Shown in pieces: positions 61,701-64,000 of a stretch of DNA of 64,000 nt (position 1 is the first letter of the stretch; each line of letters begins with the position of its first letter). The stretch is taken from NCBI GenBank assembly GCA_035772405.1, contig JAYKKM010000044.1, positions 650,001-714,000 on the forward strand. Reading direction: 5' to 3'. Under the pieces are notes generated by a model. The model was not told where the DNA came from. It did no database searches and saw nothing but the letters and a program-made list of their open reading frames with translations. The DNA is from Chrysogorgia sp. JL179-B06 (Eukaryota; Cnidaria; Anthozoa; Scleralcyonacea; Chrysogorgiidae). The position numbers were made by a program, and so were the translations under genes.

Positions 61701-63992
61701 ATAGGAAGGTGATATGGAGGTGGAAGAGGTAGATGTGGAGTGAGGGGATAGTTAAACAGAAAGAGAGAATGAGTATATGTGAGAAGCAAGGGTGGAGAAT
61801 AATTTGACGACTATTGCACATCTGCATAGAATAATCACAGCAACACAAGGGGAAGAAAGATAGTTTCTCTTTTGTATTACCAAGAATTAAGAACTGCAAA
61901 TTATAGAACCAAAGACTTACAGCATATGATTTTTCTAACACGTCGCGTTCTTGAAGTTTCTGTTTGACAACAAAGAAGAAAATAAACAGATAAAACACAA
62001 ATCCAAACTTCTAAAAGGTCAGTGTACTAACAGTGTTTAAGAACATTGGCAACAAAAATTAAGTTTGTCTAATGTGAAAGAACTTTCTGAACTCGTAAAA
62101 TGATAGAGTAACACCTTTTACAACTTTTCCGTATTTTACTTCGTTTTTGAAATATTTCAGTTTGTTTGATATGTAAATGAGATGGTCTCTGACGTCAGGT
62201 GAGGATAGAGAATTTCACTCATTAGTGTTCAGCATGTAATGTATATTTTAAGTTTTAACTGAACCACTTGACTAAGTAATGTACATGCATTTAAGTTCAA
62301 CTAAGTATTAACACGCCTGATACCCTGGCCTTGTTAAAACACTGGGGAGAACACTTAGGGCAGTTCACATGAATCCGGATTCAGTTTCATTCCGCGTTTA
62401 CATAGGAATTCTATCCCAATATGGCGATCAATAACATTATAGCTGGTATGTTTCTTTCAACGATTTCTGCGCTTGTACATTTCAACATGTGCCTTAAACT
62501 GATAATTTGGCGAAGAATAAACATAACGAAAAGGGGAAAAGCATTGCTAGCAACGATAATCGATGCGGTCGCAAGTAAACAAGCATTTAATTCACCTTTA
62601 ATTTATAACGTCGTCGACAAAGAGCTACATATATGTCTATTGAACGATATGACGTCGGCGCAATTCATGTCTCTAGCTGCAAATTGTCGTCTATAAATGT
62701 TAAAAGCGCGCATGTGTTGTTCGTTTCAGTCTTCCAGGTCGTATTTTTCATTCCGGAATGAAATTTCGCACCGTCTTTACATGACACTGGAATGAAATTT
62801 CAATGAAAGTCAATCCGGAATGAAACTCAATCCAGATTCATGTGAACAGCCTTTAGTTTGAATCAAAACTAAATTCAAAACGAGCAGGAAGGCACTCGTG
62901 CTGAAAGGGTTCGCGCACAGGTCTCGTACCTCGTTCATTTCGTTCATTTGTTGTTCAAATCTCGCCACCATTCTCTGCTTATCGATTCTTTCCGCCTCAA
63001 GGGCTTCGTTGAACTGTTTTAACATAGACTGGTACTACAGCAATGATAACATACACACGAAGTTAATGAGTGGGTTAAGCAAGAGATACAATAAAACAAT
63101 ACACACATATACAAAAATCTTTATTTCGACAGCGTAATTCTTTCAGAAATTATTTAACAACAAAATTATCTGTTATCAATAGAAGCCCGTGTTTTCCTTA
63201 TCATGCTGTAACTGGTATGAGCTCTTGGGGTCTGTACGAACGATATTGACTTCCCAACCTATAGGCTGCGAGGGCAATACGCTTTTTCTGGATCGGTAAG
63301 TTTTGGCGGGAAAATTTCTGAGTTGATTTGAATGAAAATAAAAGAGAGTTAGGCATCTTTATTGAAAATACCAAGCAATAAAATGTTCTGGAACATCATT
63401 ATTGCTTTTCTTTAAAGTTTTCAATCATCTAAAAGCACGGAAAATTAATGCCAGCCTGATGTAAAATGAAGCGAAATATAGTAGTGAAGAGGTAAGGTAA
63501 ACGGCAGTATCTGAATAAGTTGAAGACGAAAACAACTAACGCTGTTGCTTTTGGTTCATTTCATTCTCTGTTTTAACAAACAGAGAATGAAATGAACCAA
63601 AAGCCATATAATAAATACTTTATTAACTGGCTCGTTGCATTCATAAATAATGGTAGAACCGTGAATAAAACAATGAAACCAGCCTTAACCCTCTAAATTG
63701 AACGTCGAATATATTTTACCTTAACCTTTTCTTCTTCACTTGTCCTCTGTGATCTTATTTCCTTTTTCTTCCACTTATTGTTGAGCTTTTTCATCTCTTC
63801 TTCCGCGAGAGCGTGCACGCTGATAACCTGAACGCAATCGTATAACGGTTCCTGCTTACGAAAGTTTCAAAAATTCATTTCAAAAAATTCGCACAAAATG
63901 GTATACGTTACCTCTTGCCGTAGCTGTCTTTGCATTAGTTCTACCTCGTTGCTTTGTTGTTCACCAGTAGGGGCATCGATCTCATCTACATC
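47675..63992 (-). CDS. DZIP1-like coiled-coil protein, 21 exons, 5' partial
   Basis: Exons in transcript order: 63992-63912, 63827-63726, 63034-62930, 61959-61921, 59607-59571, 59441-59385, 57348-56938, 55622-55557, 55077-55005, 54188-54117, 53303-53276, 53149-53092, 52381-52287, 52192-52115, 51994-51963, 51313-51234, 50826-50691, 49657-49460, 49390-49309, 48668-48537, 47755-47675. All have AG/GT borders and consistent phases, giving 680 codons plus TAG. Visible order: charged coiled coil (exons 1-4), linker, a 137-residue unknown domain, acidic and Pro-rich segments, a helical block with LGKRGIQP then [19 protein letters not shown] and [10 protein letters not shown], a Ser/Lys-rich part, the acidic motif [10 protein letters not shown], then [13 protein letters not shown]...KPVGAV and an acidic end. 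The LG-I/SS-QL/ER/F--IRE series and acidic DW motifs resemble the C-terminal half of DZIP1 (basal body, ciliogenesis, Hedgehog). That name is an inference (about 0.5); the gene model is stronger. The 55622 acceptor could instead be 55607. Confidence 0.8.
47756..48536 (-). other. Last intron of the DZIP1-like gene
   Basis: Mostly unique AT-rich sequence. It contains an inverted pair (GGCCATTACTAAGGGACCAA near 48283 and TTGGTCCCTTAGTAATGG near 48451) that may be a small foldback element. Confidence 0.5.
48703..49155. repeat. GGAA-rich purine tract in an intron
   Basis: 450 bp of GGAAG with ACGAA and GGATGG variants, between - strand exons 49390-49309 and 48668-48537. Transcribed as a pyrimidine tract. 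Confidence 0.95.
50098..50505 (+). mobile_element. MITE family, copy 1
   Basis: Runs from ATTTATTATATGGCTTTTGG through TTTTCCCGCCAAAACTTACC and a GC-rich palindrome (GTATTGCCCTC...GAGGGCAATAC) to GCCATATAATA. A diverged reverse copy is at 63257-63625. An inverted pair (49981-50022 with 50060-50104, TCTGTACGGTAAAGTATTTG) abuts it. Confidence 0.65.
51090..51190 (+). mobile_element. Penelope-like element fragment with GTCGAAACGTTAGTC
   Basis: GTCGAAACGTTAGTCACC followed by CAACAATAGTC...AAGACTAC and CCTGGACGATCA resembles the terminal region of Penelope-like retroelements, where a hammerhead 3' half occurs. The CTGATGA half is absent, so no ribozyme is called. Confidence 0.35.
51548..51779. mobile_element. 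PIF/Harbinger-like MITE, TAA duplication
   Basis: Ends TAAGCCAGTTCGTAATGTCG and near reverse complement, flanked by TAA (51545-51547, 51780-51782). A 3-bp TWA duplication is characteristic of PIF/Harbinger. Inner arms share TTATTTCAATTCATAACAT. Confidence 0.75.
51800..51915 (-). pseudogene. 5S rRNA-derived SINE or 5S pseudogene
   Basis: Read on the - strand, the segment contains GCTAAGTCAAGCCCGG and then GGTTAGTACTTGGATGGGTG and ACC, which matches the 5S internal promoter C box at nearly every base, then CATCTGGGAGTAACCTCGTG, parallel to the 5S 3' domain. The 5' third of 5S is not recognisable. A 5S-headed SINE (SINE3 type) or a truncated 5S copy both fit. It lies in an intron of the DZIP1-like gene, in the same orientation. 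Confidence 0.7.
52476..52798. repeat. TA/ATATATAAA repeat
   Basis: Two blocks of TATATATAAA-type repeat flank a 90-bp unique segment (52650-52720). It lies upstream of the hammerhead. Confidence 0.93.
52988..53045 (+). ncRNA. Type I hammerhead ribozyme
   Basis: The catalytic core is intact: CTGATGA at 53002-53008, a 5-bp stem II (GCTGT/ACAGC, loop GGA) at 53009-53021, then GAAA at 53022-53025. Stem III is very short (ACA/TGT, 53025-53027 with 53030-53032), followed by C at 53033 as the cleavage-site nucleotide. Stem I pairs TACA (52998-53001) with TGTA (53034-53037), then after an internal loop CAA with TTG, and after a bulge GTA with TAC. Short-stem-III type I hammerheads are known from Penelope-like retroelements and animal retrozymes. 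It lies in an intron of the - strand gene, antisense to it. Confidence 0.82.
53475..53705 (-). mobile_element. tRNA-derived SINE, near full length
   Basis: On the - strand the head has a pol III box A (TGGTCTAGTGG) and box B (GGTTCAAATCC) with tRNA spacing, but the acceptor arm does not pair, so it is not a tRNA gene. The body continues with CCACTCAGGGTCTTAAAAAT and ends near GAGTGATAAA. The same body occurs on the + strand at 12236-12405 and, truncated, at 11696-11780. Confidence 0.75.
53846..54007 (-). mobile_element. LINE 3' end, copy 3
   Basis: The reverse complement matches the last 160 bp of the family at 4817-5213 (GACTGCCCTTGTCACAGATA through ACTTGTATGTAGTTTTATT). It is severely 5'-truncated. 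Confidence 0.7.
54350..54521. repeat. Foldback repeat
   Basis: Inverted arms GAAACACGAGTGGAAGTTTG and CAAACTTCCACGATTGTTTC around a GC-rich hinge (GAACACGAGCCCGCAGG). A related end recurs at 54780-54815. Confidence 0.6.
55104..55182. repeat. Short perfect palindromic element
   Basis: TCCCTTACAAAAATTCCACA and its reverse complement at the other end form a roughly 80-bp hairpin with few mismatches. Confidence 0.7.
55873..56035 (+). mobile_element. Truncated retroelement 3' end with ATT tail, copy 2
   Basis: Matches 14220-14375 over its full length, including the ATT-repeat tail. Confidence 0.6.
56334..56515. mobile_element. Foldback element
   Basis: About 60-bp inverted arms: TTATACACTGCGATTAATCG ... 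GGATGCATGGTAAG against CTTACCATGCATC ... CGATTAATCGCAGTGTGTAA. Confidence 0.65.
56517..56893. mobile_element. TTAA-flanked MITE (AGTGC ends)
   Basis: Flanked by TTAA (56513-56516, 56894-56897). Left end AGTGCCGCTGTGATCAAATT, right end TGATCAGTAGCACT, an imperfect inverted pair. It directly abuts a separate foldback at 56334-56515. Confidence 0.72.
56938..57348 (-). CDS. 137-residue unrecognised domain exon in the DZIP1-like gene
   Basis: A 411-bp exon, entering and leaving in phase 1, encodes a dense globular-looking stretch: [16 protein letters not shown], then aromatic-rich strands ([28 protein letters not shown]), then [18 protein letters not shown] and [13 protein letters not shown]. The alternation of hydrophobic and polar residues suggests an all-beta fold. 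It has neither the coiled-coil nor acidic composition of its neighbours, and is more GC-rich than the flanking introns. I do not recognise the family. Both junctions restore the frame, so it reads as part of the gene. Confidence 0.75.
57473..58647. mobile_element. Non-autonomous Tc1/mariner-type element
   Basis: Ends CAGTAAAAACCCGCGTATAA ... and reverse complement (at least 30 bp), with TA on each side (57471-57472, 58648-58649). It splits another repeat whose uninterrupted relative at 20765-20870 reads AAAGAACTGGATATAATATG, giving the empty site. CAGT ends with a TA duplication are the Tc1/mariner signature. The 1175-bp interior holds two further foldbacks (57825-57936 and 57937-58182) and no transposase frame. 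Confidence 0.88.
57825..57936. repeat. Perfect-arm palindrome
   Basis: AAGTAATATCATGAAATGAG ... TATTAGCTATTAAACCG pairs with CGGTTTAATAGCTAATACG ... CATGATATTACTT over about 50 bp per arm. Nested inside the Tc1/mariner-type element. Confidence 0.75.
58655..59165. mobile_element. Foldback element
   Basis: Inverted segments ACAATCCTGTCATCCGCCAT (near 58791) and ATGGCGGATGACAGGATTGT (near 59059), extending outward through TTTTGACCAAAG and CTCTTGTAC. Its left side is continuous with the repeat split by the Tc1/mariner-type element. Confidence 0.6.
59760..61722. repeat. 38-bp minisatellite with 366-bp higher-order period
   Basis: Units of 38 bp (GAGGTAATGTGGAGGGTAGA then GGATGGAGGTGGATATAT) with 28-bp short variants. 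The short variant recurs at 60365, 60731, 61097 and 61463, exactly 366 bp apart. It fills most of the intron between - strand exons 61959-61921 and 59607-59571. Frames of up to 684 codons inside are repeat artefacts. Confidence 0.95.
62359..62851. mobile_element. Foldback element with GGCAGTTCACATGAA ends
   Basis: Ends GGCAGTTCACATGAATCCGG and GTGAACAGCC with about 35 bp of inverted similarity including GTTTCATTCCG. An ATG-started 91-codon frame inside (62421-62696) has no recognisable features and is not called. Possible TTAG flanks. Confidence 0.65.
63257..63625 (-). mobile_element. MITE family, copy 2
   Basis: The reverse complement matches 50098-50505 at both ends (ATTTATTATATGGCTTTTGG and AGGGCAATACGC) and at TTTTGGCGGGAAAATTTCTG. 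It ends in an inverted pair AACAGAGAATG/CATTCTCTGTT. Confidence 0.6.
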
Positions 63993-64000
63993 CTAGAGTA

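Noticed and set aside
59735..61998. Very long - strand open frames (670-684 codons)
   Set aside because: They consist of a 38-bp minisatellite with a period compatible with the reading frame; several frames are open at once and the spliced exon model skips the region.
62421..62696. 91-codon + strand frame as a gene
   Set aside because: It lies wholly inside a foldback element, has no recognised motif and no splice or expression support.

Overview
The window is animal nuclear DNA. Its genes are split into many short exons with GT/AG introns, the intergenic and intronic DNA is AT-rich, and it is crowded with SINEs, LINE tails, foldback elements, minisatellites and one very long satellite. Both recognisable proteins (L-fucose kinase and a DZIP1-like coiled-coil protein) are metazoan. 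The style of the repeats suggests a marine invertebrate, perhaps a cnidarian, but that is an impression and not a demonstration.

Layout. (1) 35-23332, + strand: the 3' part of an L-fucose kinase (FCSK) gene. I placed 27 exons whose phases all join into one 1022-codon frame; only the extreme N terminus lies off the left edge. Its introns hold LINE 3' ends, several TTAA-flanked foldback elements, tRNA-derived SINEs, a hammerhead-ribozyme-like fragment and many microsatellites. (2) 23857-24100: an 18-bp minisatellite. (3) 24152-45974: about 21.8 kb of a 184-185-bp satellite, roughly 114 monomers, with higher-order blocks, divergent edge monomers and a single 657-bp TTAA-flanked insertion (36113-36769). 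(4) 45975-46060: a tRNA-derived SINE that abuts the satellite edge. (5) 46424-47574: two low-confidence terminal exons and a 0.7-kb purine-rich tract. (6) 47675-63992, - strand: 21 exons of a coiled-coil gene, 680 codons plus stop, phase-consistent throughout, 5' end off the right edge. Its C-terminal half resembles DZIP1/iguana (ciliary base and Hedgehog pathway); in its middle a single 411-bp exon adds a compact 137-residue domain I do not recognise. Its introns hold a well-formed type I hammerhead ribozyme (52988-53045), a 5S-rRNA-derived SINE, a tRNA-derived SINE, a Tc1/mariner-type element with a visible empty-site paralogue, a PIF/Harbinger-like element and a 2-kb minisatellite with a 366-bp higher-order repeat.

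The two genes converge on the satellite region. I see no functional link between them. The most notable items are the hammerhead ribozyme, the satellite with its internal architecture, the recurring TTAA foldback family and the unknown domain exon. No database search was possible; family names rest on motif recognition.
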